A DNA stretch of 64,000 nucleotides. Origin: Akkermansia muciniphila (GTDB lineage Bacteria; Verrucomicrobiota; Verrucomicrobiia; Limisphaerales; UBA11320). Within the stretch, counting starts at the first letter, position 1. Each line of letters starts with the position of its first letter. The DNA lies in the NCBI GenBank assembly GCA_945861575.1, contig CAMAVD010000004.1, positions 1 to 64,000 on the forward strand. The letters run 5' to 3'. Of the stretch, positions 1 through 10,566 are shown piece by piece. Under the pieces are notes generated by a model. It saw nothing but the letters and a program-made list of their open reading frames with translations. It was not told where the DNA came from and did not search any database. The position numbers and the translations under genes are program-made.

Positions 1-181
1 AATGGACGCGAATAGACGCGAATGCGAAAAAGGCTCCTGGGTTGTAACTTCTGGATTATCGTTCTTTGGAGTTCATGCAACCCATGGCCGATGCCGTTGA
101 TCACCTCCAAGGCACACCCAACTACCAAGTATACTTCATCCTTCAGCAGTAATGTCTCATTCGCGTTCATTGGCGTTCATT
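1..181. repeat. Imperfect terminal inverted repeat pair enclosing a ~130-bp non-coding core (arms 1-24 and 158-181)
   Basis: AATGGACGCGAATAGACGCGAATG (1-24) against the reverse complement of CATTCGCGTTCATTGGCGTTCATT (158-181): 20/24 matches by eye. The left arm may be cut by the window edge. Confidence 0.6.
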
Positions 182-198
182 CGCGGTTAACGTTCAAC

Positions 199-330
199 GA
201 AAGCTTCTTTGCGCTTCGTTGCGATCCCTTCCGCCTGGGTGGGGGGAAAGCCAGAAAACGGCCTGCGCTTTGGCTCATCCTCGTTCCACTCCTGCCTACG
301 TGCTCTCGCACGAGGTCAGGATGTCTGAGC
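199..330 (+). repeat. Dispersed intergenic repeat, copy A
   Basis: Shares GAAAGCTTC..., GGGAAAGCCAGA(A/G)AACGGCCTGCGCTTT and ACGTGCT(C/T)TC(G)CACG(A/G)GGTCAGGATG with 17123-17214; part is also present inverted at 59399-59433. Confidence 0.6.
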
Positions 331-583
331 TTCGGGTGAAAGCCCTCCTGGCAAGGTTGTGGTTCAGCGGTTTGGCCGAGGTCTGCGCGGCTTGGGAGGG
401 AAAGTGAAGATGCTTCCCGTAGCGGCGGCAACCCTTGCAAAGCATCAAATGGATAAATAGCCCCATCCGGAACGCCGGCGGAAGGCTATGATCCTGGGCT
501 TCCGACTGTAACCGACCGGCTTCCCGCCTTAGTAACGCCCCCCCTACAGGGATGACAATCCGGCAGGGGAGATGCCACAGATG

Positions 584-1255
584 TTAGGCGGGAGAGACTC
601 CCTCGTCCGTCGCGCTTGGAGCCTCGGGAATATCCTCAACTTCAGAGGGCGGCTCGGGAGGCGGTGGCTCGGAGGCGGCATGTTTTGGCAGTTTGGCGCG
701 CTGATCGCGCGGCAGGGGTGTGATCATGGCATGTAGATCACGGTCTCCTGCCATCTTGGGCAAAGCATCGGCACGGCCATACGGGGCTGACTCTCGGATG
801 AAGCGGTTCATCACCTCATAGCCAAATTCTTTATGCGCCTTCTGGCGTCCCCTAAATCGCAGCTTGATATGGACCTTCCGCTCATCGCAGAGAAAGTTGA
901 TCGCATGGTTCAGCTTCACTCGGAAGTCGTTCGGATCAATGGAAGGAGTGAGCTGAATCTCCTTCATCTGATTGGAAGACTGACGGGCATGCGAGTCCTT
1001 CTTCCTTTTGGACTCCTCATACTGAAACTTGCCGTACTCGATGATGCGACAAACCGGGGGTGTGGCGGTTGGCGCAATCTCGATCAGATCCAGGCCCTTT
1101 GCCTGTGCGAGCCGCAAGGCCTCCGCGAGCGACATGACGCCGAGGGGTTGCTTGGTTTCGTCGAGCACACGTACTTCGCGGGCACGGATTTTTCCATTTC
1201 GCCTATGGGACGGCTCTCTGGATGGAAATTTGCGGAACGGAAATGGGCGGCTCAA
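584..1255 (-). CDS. infC: Translation initiation factor IF-3
   Basis: Typical IF-3 N- and C-domain sequence (RRNGKIRAREVRVLDE, PPVCRIIEYGKFQYEESKRKK, KLRFRGRQKAHKEFG). The first in-frame start is TTG. Carries a Pro/Glu-rich C-terminal tail. Confidence 0.95.
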   Translation of the reverse strand: MSRPFPFRKFPSREPSHRRNGKIRAREVRVLDETKQPLGVMSLAEALRLAQAKGLDLIEIAPTATPPVCRIIEYGKFQYEESKRKKDSHARQSSNQMKEIQLTPSIDPNDFRVKLNHAINFLCDERKVHIKLRFRGRQKAHKEFGYEVMNRFIRESAPYGRADALPKMAGDRDLHAMITPLPRDQRAKLPKHAASEPPPPEPPSEVEDIPEAPSATDEGVSPA

Positions 1256-1725
1256 TGAGCCCCCAAACGTTGAGTTTGATTCATGTAGGCTTGGACGGGG
1301 GGTTCCCCAGGGAATGATGCTGGCGCGACTCTCCTAGGGCGATGGATCACCTTGAGATCCTTTTCGTCCCTCCGGAGGCTATGCGTTGTGTTGGCAGCAA
1401 CAGGCCACCATGGCCAAGTTTTGTGCAATACCACAAGGCTAATGAACGGGAATCTTCGAAGATCTGAAAGAATGCACCTCAACCCCTCGCCCAATGCGCC
1501 GATCTTCGAGGAGTGTGATGCTAAGCTCGTGTCATTTTGCCCCTGTCCGTGGAATGCACCCAAGGCCACCTGATTGGGGTGCCTGGCACCAGTTAGGGCG
1601 CGTTACGGGCTTAGGGGTGCGCATCACCTATCGAGGCAGTTGTTTCACAGGCGTGTTGACCCAGAGGTCCGAGAGGGGCTTTTGATGGGCGTGTCGAAAA
1701 GTGTGAATACACAGACCGAATTCTC

Positions 1726-2379
1726 ATGAAACAGACCAGAAAAAAGTGGGCTCTCACTACCAAATTGTCTTTGGCTATCGTTGCGACAGGATTGCTTCCC
1801 GCCCTGATTATCGGCGGGTTGGCCCTGCGCACCGCGAACCAGACCGCCGGGGATGTGGGTAAGACCTTGGAAGCATCCGCGGTGAATCTCGCTGATACGA
1901 TCGAGCGCAATCTCTTCGAACGTTACGGAGATGTACAGGCCTTCACCCTAAATGAGGCGGTCTTCGATCGTAGTTCCTGGTATCACATCGGCAGCGAGTC
2001 GAATCGGATATCCGCTGTGGCCAATCGCTACGCCAATCTCTATGGCTGCTATCCCCTGAGCTATGTCGTGGACCTGGAAGGGCGATTGGTCGCGGTCAAC
2101 GATAAGGACCCGACGGGCAAGGCGATCGACACCGTGTCCCTCTATCAGAAGAATTTCAAGGAGGAGGCTTGGTTCCAGGCGGCCGTCGCAGGCCAGTTCA
2201 CCAAGAGCGGTTCGCTCGATGGCACGTATCTCGAGGACCTCCGAGTGGATGTTGATCTCAAGAAGGTGTACGGAGGCGAAGGTCTATCCCTCGGATTTAC
2301 CGCCCTTATCAAGGATAGCTCCGGGAAGAGTGTGGGTGTCTGGCGCAACGTCGCGATCGAGTGTCTCGGTGCAGTCTAA
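1726..2379 (+). pseudogene. N-terminal sensor part of a methyl-accepting chemotaxis protein, lacking HAMP and signalling domains (truncated)
   Basis: N-terminal TM segment followed by a Cache-like sensor region; the ORF stops after GVWRNVAIECLGAV with no MCP signalling domain. Confidence 0.65.
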
Positions 2380-2409
2380 GTGTTTCTAATCACGGTTGAA
2401 AATGAATCT

Positions 2410-2886
2410 ATGAGCAGCACGAATGAGTTCGACATGCGGGGCCGACTTGGAACGATCGTTCCGAACGTTTTTTCCACCATGGCCAGCGTGGCCGCCACCC
2501 CTCAAGAAGGGGCGGTGGAGAAGCCCAATAAGGAGCGCGTGAGTGGCACGATCGGGATCGCTGGTGAAACGGTCACAGGAGCGGTCTATGTACATTTGCC
2601 AGACGGCTTCGCGCGGCAGATTGCGAATGCCATTCTGGGGAACCCTCCCGACCAAGCGGTCGCCGATGGCGACCTGAACGATGTGGTCGGAGAGCTAACG
2701 AACATGGTGGGCGGGGGCCTTAAGTCGGCGCTCTGCGATGCAGGGCTTCGATGTGCGATGAGCACCCCTTCCGTCATTCGAGGGGCCTTTGCCATCGATG
2801 TCCCCAACGCGCTGCGCCCGGAGATTCTCCAATTCAGCTGCCAAGGACAGACCTTCTTTGTTGAAGCGCATCTCAAGTGCGCTTGA
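2410..2886 (+). CDS. CheX-like chemotaxis phosphatase domain protein
   Basis: CheX-like fold with the ExxN-type motif in DVVGELTNMVGGGLKS. Start taken at the internal ATG (MSSTNEF). Confidence 0.75.
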   Translation: MSSTNEFDMRGRLGTIVPNVFSTMASVAATPQEGAVEKPNKERVSGTIGIAGETVTGAVYVHLPDGFARQIANAILGNPPDQAVADGDLNDVVGELTNMVGGGLKSALCDAGLRCAMSTPSVIRGAFAIDVPNALRPEILQFSCQGQTFFVEAHLKCA

Positions 2887-2900
2887 GTCGATTTAAGCTC

Positions 2901-3016
2901 ATGAAAATTCTATCGGTCGATGACAGCAAGATCATCCGTTGGTGAAACCTTTCAAGGACGAGCAAGTTGTCGAAAAGGCCGGTCGCATCCTCGCGCTTAA
3001 GAAAAAGGCAGCGTGA
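2901..3016 (+). pseudogene. Internally deleted CheY-like response regulator
   Basis: ATG AAA ATT CTA TCG GTC GAT GAC AGC AAG ATC ATC CGT (MKILSVDDSKIIR) runs directly into GTG AAA CCT TTC AAG GAC... (VKPFKDEQVVEKAGRILALKKKAA stop) in another frame. The receiver core between DD and the KPF motif is missing. Confidence 0.75.
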
Positions 3017-3135
3017 TCCCCGCTAGCCCGGATTTTGAGGTTGTCGGCCGCATTCACCCGAGCTGACCGTGACTTCACATCCTCCAATCAGCGCTTTCCC
3101 TAGCGAGAACGGGTTGATAGCTTCTCCCCCACATC

Positions 3136-5292
3136 ATGTTCCCGCTGCGGCATCTGACCTTGTCTGGGCTCAGCTTAGGCCTTTTTGGCCTTCTGCTTTG
3201 TTGGGCCGTCCCGTCGCGGGGGGGCTCCGCTTCGATGGAGACCCCAGGGCCGCAACTCCGAATCGGAACGTTCACGCTTTCCGATGCCGACCGCTCCTGG
3301 TGGGCGTTCCAGCCGATCACTAAACAAGCCCCACCCTCCTCCCGGTTCTCACGCCCGCTGACTCCGATCGACGCTTTTGTGCGCTCCCGACTGGACGCCG
3401 CAGGTCTTGTTGCGAATCCTCGAGCCTCCCAGCGTAGTCGCATCCGGAGGGCCTACTTTGACGTGACTGGACTGCCTCCAACACCCGAGGCCGTCGACGC
3501 TTTTAGCCGGGATCGCTCCCCTGGGGCGTGGGAGCGAGTGGTGGATGAGCTTCTTTCCTCGCCGCACTACGGCGAGCGCTGGGCTCGCCACTGGCTCGAT
3601 CTGGTGCGATTTGCCGAGAGCAATGGCTATGAGCGCGATGGTGCCAAGCCACATGCATGGCGCTACCGGGACTACGTCATCGATGCGTTCAACCGCGACA
3701 CGCCCTACGACCTGTTCATCAAGGAGCAGCTGGCGGGCGATGAGATTGCTGACGAGATGCTGGCCTCTGGAAATCCCGTTGGGGATGCCTGGAAGCAGGC
3801 CGTGATTGCCACGGGCTTCTACCGGCTCCATGTCTGGGATGACGAGCCGGACGATACGCTGGCCGCTGAGTTCGACGATCTCGACGATATTCTGGTGACC
3901 ACCAGCACCGCCTTCCTAGGCCTCACTCTCGGTTGCGCACGCTGTCATGATCATAAGTACGACCCGCTGAGCCAGGTCGACTACTATTCCATGGTGGGAT
4001 TTCTACGGAACGTCGAGCCGTATGGATTGCATCACACAGGGGGTGGAGGCCGCGGGAGCGGACGTATCACGCGTCTGCTGGCCACGCCGACCGAGGTGAG
4101 ACGCTGGGAGACTGAAAAGAACGCCCGCATTCAGGCGTTGGAAGCCCGTATGGCTAGGGCAGAGCCCAAGGATCGGAAGAGCCTCGATGATGAGCTCAAG
4201 CGGGAGCGCGAGACCACTCCTCCCTTCGACGCAGCCCTCGCCATTGCCGAGCTCAACGGATCCCCAAAACCGACTCATGTAATGCTTCGAGGCCGCGTTG
4301 ACAGCCCTGGGGAGGAGGTTCGCCCTAGTTTCCCAGCCATCTTTGACCAGGTCCGGTCCCTGTCCGAGGTCAAAGAGACCGCTTCTCGGAGCATGAGCCG
4401 ACGTCAGGCGCTGGCTCAGTGGATTGCCAGCCCTGCCAATCCGCTTACGGCACGGGTGATCGTGAATCGTGTTTGGCAGCACTATTTTGGAGTGGGGCTG
4501 GTTCCCACCCCTGACGATTTCGGCCGCACCGGTCTCAAGCCGACCCATCCCGAATTGTTGGATTATCTTGCGGCGCGTCTTTTGGAAGAAGGCTGGAGCT
4601 TGAAGCGTCTGCACCGGGAGATTCTGCTGAGTGAGACCTACCAGCAGTCAACGGCCGCCACCCATCGAAAGGCCTTGGGGGTGGACGAGGGCAATCGACT
4701 CCTGTGGCGACAAAATTTACGACGGATGGAATCTGAGGTGGTGCGCGACAGTTTCCTGGCTATCAGTGGGGTTTTGAATCGCACGCAGGGAGGGCCTAGC
4801 GTCTTCCCTACTCTACCCAAGGAGATCCACATCACTCAGGATTCGGCGGGCAAGGGCTGGGGGGAGAGCAGCGCTGAGGAACAGAGCCGTCGCAGCATCT
4901 ATCTGATGGTGAAACGTGCACTCAAGCTACCACTCCTGGAGGCCTTTGACTTTGCGAACTGCACCTCATCTATGGGGCAGCGCCCGGTGACGACCACGGC
5001 ACCGCAGGCATTGATGGCTTTGAACGATGGGTTTGCCCTGACACAAGCCGACGCTTTTACCACGCGCGTGGAACGTGAAGGGGGACCTTCGACCGACGGC
5101 CGAATCCGCAGGGCTTTTGCTCTGGCGTTTCAGCGACAGCCCTCGCGGACCGAGCTCCGCAGCGCACTGGCTTTACTGCGAGACCAGTCCACGCAAGGAT
5201 CGTCAGACGGCGTGAAGGAACCTCAACGCACGGCGCTGAGAAGTCTCTGCCTCTCGCTCCTCAATGCCAGCGAAACCGTTTACGCAGACTAG
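3136..5292 (+). CDS. DUF1549/DUF1553 domain-containing protein without the N-terminal planctomycete-type cytochrome c domain
   Basis: SWWAFQPI...[100 protein letters not shown]. Confidence 0.9.
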   Translation: MFPLRHLTLSGLSLGLFGLLLCWAVPSRGGSASMETPGPQLRIGTFTLSDADRSWWAFQPITKQAPPSSRFSRPLTPIDAFVRSRLDAAGLVANPRASQRSRIRRAYFDVTGLPPTPEAVDAFSRDRSPGAWERVVDELLSSPHYGERWARHWLDLVRFAESNGYERDGAKPHAWRYRDYVIDAFNRDTPYDLFIKEQLAGDEIADEMLASGNPVGDAWKQAVIATGFYRLHVWDDEPDDTLAAEFDDLDDILVTTSTAFLGLTLGCARCHDHKYDPLSQVDYYSMVGFLRNVEPYGLHHTGGGGRGSGRITRLLATPTEVRRWETEKNARIQALEARMARAEPKDRKSLDDELKRERETTPPFDAALAIAELNGSPKPTHVMLRGRVDSPGEEVRPSFPAIFDQVRSLSEVKETASRSMSRRQALAQWIASPANPLTARVIVNRVWQHYFGVGLVPTPDDFGRTGLKPTHPELLDYLAARLLEEGWSLKRLHREILLSETYQQSTAATHRKALGVDEGNRLLWRQNLRRMESEVVRDSFLAISGVLNRTQGGPSVFPTLPKEIHITQDSAGKGWGESSAEEQSRRSIYLMVKRALKLPLLEAFDFANCTSSMGQRPVTTTAPQALMALNDGFALTQADAFTTRVEREGGPSTDGRIRRAFALAFQRQPSRTELRSALALLRDQSTQGSSDGVKEPQRTALRSLCLSLLNASETVYAD

Positions 5293-5305
5293 ACGATTAC
5301 ACCTG

Positions 5306-6799
5306 ATGAGACCCGAAGAACATTCGTTTGAGCCCCGTCGGCAGTTTCTCTGGAACCTGGGTGCCGGATTTGCGGGTTTGGCCTTGTCTTCGGTCTTGGA
5401 GGGGGATGGCTTCTTTACCAAGTCCGCTGCGGCGGCTTCGGCTCCGAACCTGCGGGTGTCACAACTGCCCCAGCGTGTCACACGGGCCAAGTCCGTTATT
5501 TTTCTATTCATGTTCGGCGGGCCGTCGCAGGTGGATCTCTTTGACTACAAGCCTGAGCTGCAGAAGCGGGATGGGCAAACCATCCAGAATGAGTTCCGGC
5601 GCAACACCAAGACCAAGGCTGTCCTGCAGGCCAGCCGGCGTGTCTTCAGACAACATGGACAATCGGGCCAATGGTGCTCGGATGCCTTTCCTCACGTGTC
5701 GCGCCACATGGACAAGCTGGCGGTGGTGAAATCGCTCTATAGCGATTCCTTCGCCCATGGCAGCGCGGTGCTGCAGATGAACAGCGGGCGTATTTTGCAG
5801 GGGCATCCGTCTATGGGGGCATGGCTTAGTTATGGGTTGGGGACCTCCAATCAAAATCTTCCTGGTTACGTGGTCATGCTGGATCCGCGTGGCGGGCCTA
5901 CGACCGGGGCCCCCAATTGGTCCAACGGCTATATGCCTGCCGTACACCAGGGAACGGTCTTGCGCACTTCAGGCGACCCAATTTTGAATCTTCGTCCCCC
6001 GGAGGGAAAGAGCCGCGCGATGCAGCGTCGCGAGATCGACTTTATCAACGCTATCAACGCAGAACATCAGAGCGCACATCCGGGATATTCCGAGCTGCAG
6101 GCCCGGATCGCGAGCTACGAGCTCGCGTTTCGCCTTCAGGCCACCGCTCCGGAGGCGTTGGATTTATCGCAGGAAGACCCGCGAACGTTGGAGATGTACG
6201 GCATCAATGATCCCAAGCCCGATTGGCACCCCTTTGCGCAGGGGCCTGCTCCTTTTGGAAAGCAGTGTCTGATTGCTCGGCGACTTGTCGAGCGGGGGGT
6301 TCGTTTCATCCAACTCTACTCGGGTGGAGGTGGGGCTGGCGGACAGAACACCTGGGATGGGCATCACGGAATTGAGGAGAACCTTAAGATCCACTGCCCG
6401 GAGGTGGACAAGCCCATCGCTGCCCTGCTGGCCGATTTGGAGCAGCGAGGGCTGCTGGACGAGACATTGGTGGTCTGGGGCGGCGAGTTCGGTCGGATGC
6501 CGGTCTCTGAGACCTTCAATACCGGCGGCAAGCCCGGCGGCCGTGACCATAATCCGAAGGGATTTACCTACTGGCTGGCGGGTGGCGGCGTGAAAGGGGG
6601 GATCAGCTACGGAGAGACCGACGAGCTTGGGGAGGGGGCAGCCGTGAACCGCCACCACCTGCGAGACTTACACGCTACGATCCTGCATTTGATGGGGCTA
6701 GACCACACCCGACTCACCTATTTCTACGGCGGCCTGGAGAATAAGCTCACCGGGGTGCAGGAGGCGGAGGTCATGCGTGCCCTCTGCAGCGTGGGATAA
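5306..6799 (+). CDS. DUF1501 domain-containing protein
   Basis: FMFGGPSQVDLFDYKPEL, GHPSMGAWLSYGLGTSNQNLPGYVVM, VWGGEFGRMP, GRDHNPKGFTYWLAGGGVKGG. Start at the ATG after the preceding stop. Confidence 0.93.
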   Translation: MRPEEHSFEPRRQFLWNLGAGFAGLALSSVLEGDGFFTKSAAAASAPNLRVSQLPQRVTRAKSVIFLFMFGGPSQVDLFDYKPELQKRDGQTIQNEFRRNTKTKAVLQASRRVFRQHGQSGQWCSDAFPHVSRHMDKLAVVKSLYSDSFAHGSAVLQMNSGRILQGHPSMGAWLSYGLGTSNQNLPGYVVMLDPRGGPTTGAPNWSNGYMPAVHQGTVLRTSGDPILNLRPPEGKSRAMQRREIDFINAINAEHQSAHPGYSELQARIASYELAFRLQATAPEALDLSQEDPRTLEMYGINDPKPDWHPFAQGPAPFGKQCLIARRLVERGVRFIQLYSGGGGAGGQNTWDGHHGIEENLKIHCPEVDKPIAALLADLEQRGLLDETLVVWGGEFGRMPVSETFNTGGKPGGRDHNPKGFTYWLAGGGVKGGISYGETDELGEGAAVNRHHLRDLHATILHLMGLDHTRLTYFYGGLENKLTGVQEAEVMRALCSVG

Positions 6800-6922
6800 G
6801 GGGGGGTAAGCTTAGGGCAAGGTCTGCTTATAGTTGGTCCACTAGGTTGACTGTCCTCGTCCGCGCCGATTACATAAGGGGTGAATGAGCCTTCGACCAA
6901 GGTTCGCGTTGACCGTCGATCC

Positions 6923-7642
6923 ATGAAAGTCATCACCCGATTGTGGCGTTCGTCCTTGGGTAGAAAATTCCTCATGGCCCTGACCGGCATTGCCCTCTGG
7001 GGCTTTGTGGTGGGGCATCTGATTGGAAATCTACAGGTTTTTCTGGGCGCGGATAAGCTGAATGCCTACGCGGCTTTTCTGAAATCCCAGCCTGGACTGT
7101 TGTGGGGTGCGCGCCTGGGGCTGCTGGCTATGGTAGGGCTACACGTGGCGTCTGCGATTTCCCTGTCAGCCCAGAATAAGGCGGCCCGGCCGGTTGACTA
7201 CGGCAATGGCTTGCCGCCCCACGCCTCCAGCTATGCCTCCCGCACCATGCTGATGAGCGGTCTAATCGTAGCCTCCTTCATCCTCTATCACTTGCTGCAC
7301 TACACCCTGCTCGTGCCGGCCGTGAACCTATCGGGTGCCGACTTTGCTGGTTATTATCAGAAGCTGACCGATGGATCGGAGCGCCATGATGTCTACCGGA
7401 TGCTGGTCATCGGATTCCGGCACCCGGTGGTGGCAGGATTCTACCTGCTTTCCATCGCGCTGCTTTGTCTGCACCTAAGCCACGGCTTGTCGGCGATGTT
7501 CCAATCCCTGGGCGTCACTCGCTTTACGCGTCTCGGAAGGGATCGCTTTGCTAAAATCGTGGGAATATTGATATTTGTTGGATATGCCTCCATACCGGCA
7601 GCTGTAGTTCTGGGTCTTATTGGGAAGGAGGTAGTTAAGTGA
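6923..7642 (+). CDS. sdhC: Succinate dehydrogenase cytochrome b subunit
   Basis: TM-rich; [40 protein letters not shown]; directly upstream of the flavoprotein and iron-sulfur subunits. Confidence 0.9.
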   Translation: MKVITRLWRSSLGRKFLMALTGIALWGFVVGHLIGNLQVFLGADKLNAYAAFLKSQPGLLWGARLGLLAMVGLHVASAISLSAQNKAARPVDYGNGLPPHASSYASRTMLMSGLIVASFILYHLLHYTLLVPAVNLSGADFAGYYQKLTDGSERHDVYRMLVIGFRHPVVAGFYLLSIALLCLHLSHGLSAMFQSLGVTRFTRLGRDRFAKIVGILIFVGYASIPAAVVLGLIGKEVVK

Positions 7643-7643
7643 T

Positions 7644-9560
7644 ATGGCGACGCTAAATTCCAACCTACCTCCGGGGCCCCTGGGACAGAAGTGGGAAAAG
7701 CATAAGTTTAGCTCCAAGCTGATCAATCCCGCGAACAAGCGAAAGTTCAAGATCGTCGTGGTGGGCGCTGGTTTGGCGGGTGCCTCGACCTCTGCCACTT
7801 TGGCTGAGTTGGGTTATCAGGTGGAGAATTTCGTTTTCCACGACAGCCCACGGCGCGCCCATTCCATCGCAGCCCAGGGCGGCATCAACGCGGCTAAGAA
7901 TTATCAGAACGACGGAGATAGCGTTCACCGGCTCTTTTACGACACGATCAAGGGAGGCGACTTCCGTGCGCGTGAGGCCAACGTCCATCGCCTGGCCGAG
8001 GTCAGTGTGAACATCATCGACCAATGCGCGGCGCAAGGCGTGCCTTTTGCCCGCGAGTACGGAGGTCTTTTGGATAACCGCAGCTTTGGCGGTGCCCAAG
8101 TCTCCCGTACCTTCTATGCGCGTGGTCAGACGGGGCAGCAATTGCTCCTCGGTGCCTATTCCGCGCTGTCTCGCCAGATTGGTTTGGGAGCCGTCACATC
8201 CCATACCCATTCGGAGATGCTGGATCTGGTGGTGATCGACGGTCACGCCAAGGGTATTATTGTTCGGGATCTCAAGACCGGCGCGATCACACGCCATGTG
8301 GGCGATGCGGTCGTACTGGCCACGGGTGGATACGGGAATGTCTTCAATTTGTCCACCTACGCCCGAGGGTCGAACGTCACGGCGATCTGGCGCGCTTACA
8401 AGAGGGGCGCCTGCTTCGCGAACCCCTGTTACACACAGATTCATCCGACGTGTATCCCGGTCACGGGGGACTACCAGTCCAAGCTCACTTTGATGTCCGA
8501 GTCTCTCCGCAACGATGGGCGCATCTGGGTGCCGAAGAAGCAGGGAGACAAGCGTGCGCCTCATCAGATTCCTGAAGCGGAGCGGGACTACTACCTGGAG
8601 CGCAAGTATCCAAGCTTCGGAAATCTGGCGCCGCGGGATATCGCATCGCGTGCTGCCAAGGAAGCCTGCGACGACGGACGTGGAGTTGGCGAGACGGGGT
8701 TGGGGGTCTATTTGGACTTCTCGGATGCGATCCAGCGCTTGGGCGAGGGCAAGATACGCGAGCGTTACGGCAATCTCTTCGACATCTATAAAGAGATCAC
8801 TGATGAGGATGCCTACAAGGCTCCGATGCGCATTTATCCGGCGGTTCATTACACCATGGGCGGGCTTTGGGTGGACTACAACCTGATGAGCAACCTTCCT
8901 GGTCTCTTCGTGCTCGGCGAGGCGAATTTCTCCGATCACGGCGCCAACCGTTTGGGGGCATCGGCTCTCATGCAGGGCCTTGCAGATGGCTACTTCGTTC
9001 TGCCAGCCACCCTTGGCAATTATCTCGCGACGCAGAAGCCCGATCAGCGCCCCAAGACCGACCATGCTTCCTTCCGCGATGCGGAGGCGAGTGTGCAGAG
9101 CACCAACCGGCGAATGCTGGCATCGAAGGGCTCACGGACGCCCGCCTCCTTTCACAAGGAGCTTGGTAAGATCCTCTGGGAGTATTGCGGTATGGCGCGT
9201 AGCGAGGCTGGGCTTAAGAAGGCCGTGCAACTTCTGCAAGCACTTCGTGAGGAATATGTGGTGAACCTGAAGGTGCCGGGCGAAGAGGGAGGGCTGAATC
9301 AGTCCCTCGAGCAGGCAGGACGCGTCGCGGATTTCATCGAGCTAGGCGAATTGATGTGCCTGGACGCGCTGACGCGCGAAGAGTCTTGTGGCGGGCATTT
9401 TCGGGTGGAGCATCAGGAGGAAGGCGAGTGCAAGCGCGACGATGAGAAGTTTGCGCATGTGGCGGCCTGGGAGTTCACCGGCGTGGGCAAGGCTCCGGTA
9501 CGAAACGTCGAGCCACTGACCTACGAAGAGATCAAGATGGCGACCCGCTCCTACAAGTGA
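7644..9560 (+). CDS. sdhA: Succinate dehydrogenase/fumarate reductase flavoprotein subunit
   Basis: [71 protein letters not shown]. Confidence 0.96.
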   Translation: MATLNSNLPPGPLGQKWEKHKFSSKLINPANKRKFKIVVVGAGLAGASTSATLAELGYQVENFVFHDSPRRAHSIAAQGGINAAKNYQNDGDSVHRLFYDTIKGGDFRAREANVHRLAEVSVNIIDQCAAQGVPFAREYGGLLDNRSFGGAQVSRTFYARGQTGQQLLLGAYSALSRQIGLGAVTSHTHSEMLDLVVIDGHAKGIIVRDLKTGAITRHVGDAVVLATGGYGNVFNLSTYARGSNVTAIWRAYKRGACFANPCYTQIHPTCIPVTGDYQSKLTLMSESLRNDGRIWVPKKQGDKRAPHQIPEAERDYYLERKYPSFGNLAPRDIASRAAKEACDDGRGVGETGLGVYLDFSDAIQRLGEGKIRERYGNLFDIYKEITDEDAYKAPMRIYPAVHYTMGGLWVDYNLMSNLPGLFVLGEANFSDHGANRLGASALMQGLADGYFVLPATLGNYLATQKPDQRPKTDHASFRDAEASVQSTNRRMLASKGSRTPASFHKELGKILWEYCGMARSEAGLKKAVQLLQALREEYVVNLKVPGEEGGLNQSLEQAGRVADFIELGELMCLDALTREESCGGHFRVEHQEEGECKRDDEKFAHVAAWEFTGVGKAPVRNVEPLTYEEIKMATRSYK

Positions 9561-9602
9561 GTTGCAGGGCATCGAATCCTTTTCCACAGGAATATACAGA
9601 GC

Positions 9603-10373
9603 ATGAAAGTTAGGATTAAAGTTTGGCGGCAGAAGAACGCGGATTCCCAGGGTGCGTTCGAGACCTACGAGACCCCTACTCTCAACGCCAACATGTCTTT
9701 CCTGGAGATGCTCGACGTGGTGAACGAGGATCTATCAATGAAGGGTCAGGAGCCGATCGCGTTCGATCATGACTGCCGTGAGGGGATCTGCGGCACCTGC
9801 TCGTTGGTGATCAATGGCAAGCCCCATGGTCCGCATCGCAAGGTGGCGACGTGCCAGACCTACATGCGGAGTTTCCAGGATGGCGAGACTATCGTGGTCG
9901 AACCTTTCCGCGCCAAGCCTTTCCCCCTGATCAAGGATTTGGTGGTCAATCGCAAGTCCTTCGACCAGATCATCCAGGCCGGTGGGTTTATCAGCGTGCG
10001 GACCGGGAGTGCGCCGGACGCAAACTCGGTGCCGGTGCCGAAGATTAATTCGGATCTAGCGATGGACGCCGCCCAGTGCATCGGCTGTGGTGCCTGTGTC
10101 GCAGCCTGCAAGAATGCCAGCGCCATGCTGTTCGTTTCAGCGAAGGTTTCCCATCTGGGACTCCTGCCTCAAGGGCAGCCGGAGCGTGAGCGTCGCGTGC
10201 TAGCGATGGTGGGGACGATGGATGAACTAGGATTCGGGAGTTGCACTGTCACGGGCTCCTGCGAGGCAGTTTGCCCCAAGGACATTAGCCTGGACTTTAT
10301 CGCCCGTATGAACCGGGACTACGGCTATGCGCTCATCAAGGGCGAGCCACATCGCAACTCCGCCGAGGACTGA
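9603..10373 (+). CDS. sdhB: Succinate dehydrogenase/fumarate reductase iron-sulfur subunit
   Basis: [21 protein letters not shown] (2Fe-2S) and [42 protein letters not shown] (Fe-S). Confidence 0.96.
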   Translation: MKVRIKVWRQKNADSQGAFETYETPTLNANMSFLEMLDVVNEDLSMKGQEPIAFDHDCREGICGTCSLVINGKPHGPHRKVATCQTYMRSFQDGETIVVEPFRAKPFPLIKDLVVNRKSFDQIIQAGGFISVRTGSAPDANSVPVPKINSDLAMDAAQCIGCGACVAACKNASAMLFVSAKVSHLGLLPQGQPERERRVLAMVGTMDELGFGSCTVTGSCEAVCPKDISLDFIARMNRDYGYALIKGEPHRNSAED

Positions 10374-10566
10374 GGGTTGGCCGCGCGGGATGGCACACCT
10401 TCTCGTGTGCATGCATTAACCTTGAAGCGGGAATGGACTCGCTGCCAGCAAGGTTGGAAAGGGTTCGTACGCGGGTGGATGAGAGCGATATAGGAGCAGG
10501 CTTCAGCTTACTGAAAAGGTGAGGTGTCCGTTCTCCTTTTTAGGATAAGCGGAGGCCGCTCTGTCT

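Noticed and set aside
22-339. 105-aa plus-strand ORF at the left edge
   Set aside because: Consists of inverted-repeat and dispersed-repeat sequence; not a credible gene.
1578-1590. GGTGCCTGGCACC palindrome, with a related GTGCCTGGGGACCGGCACC at about 12193-12211
   Set aside because: Very short and likely a common repeat; too little to claim a regulatory site.
1570-1725. Possible riboswitch upstream of the MCP fragment
   Set aside because: I could not match it to a known c-di-GMP or other riboswitch core.
7665-9065. 466-aa minus-strand ORF
   Set aside because: Antisense to sdhA, which is a clear conserved gene; the translation has no recognisable domain.
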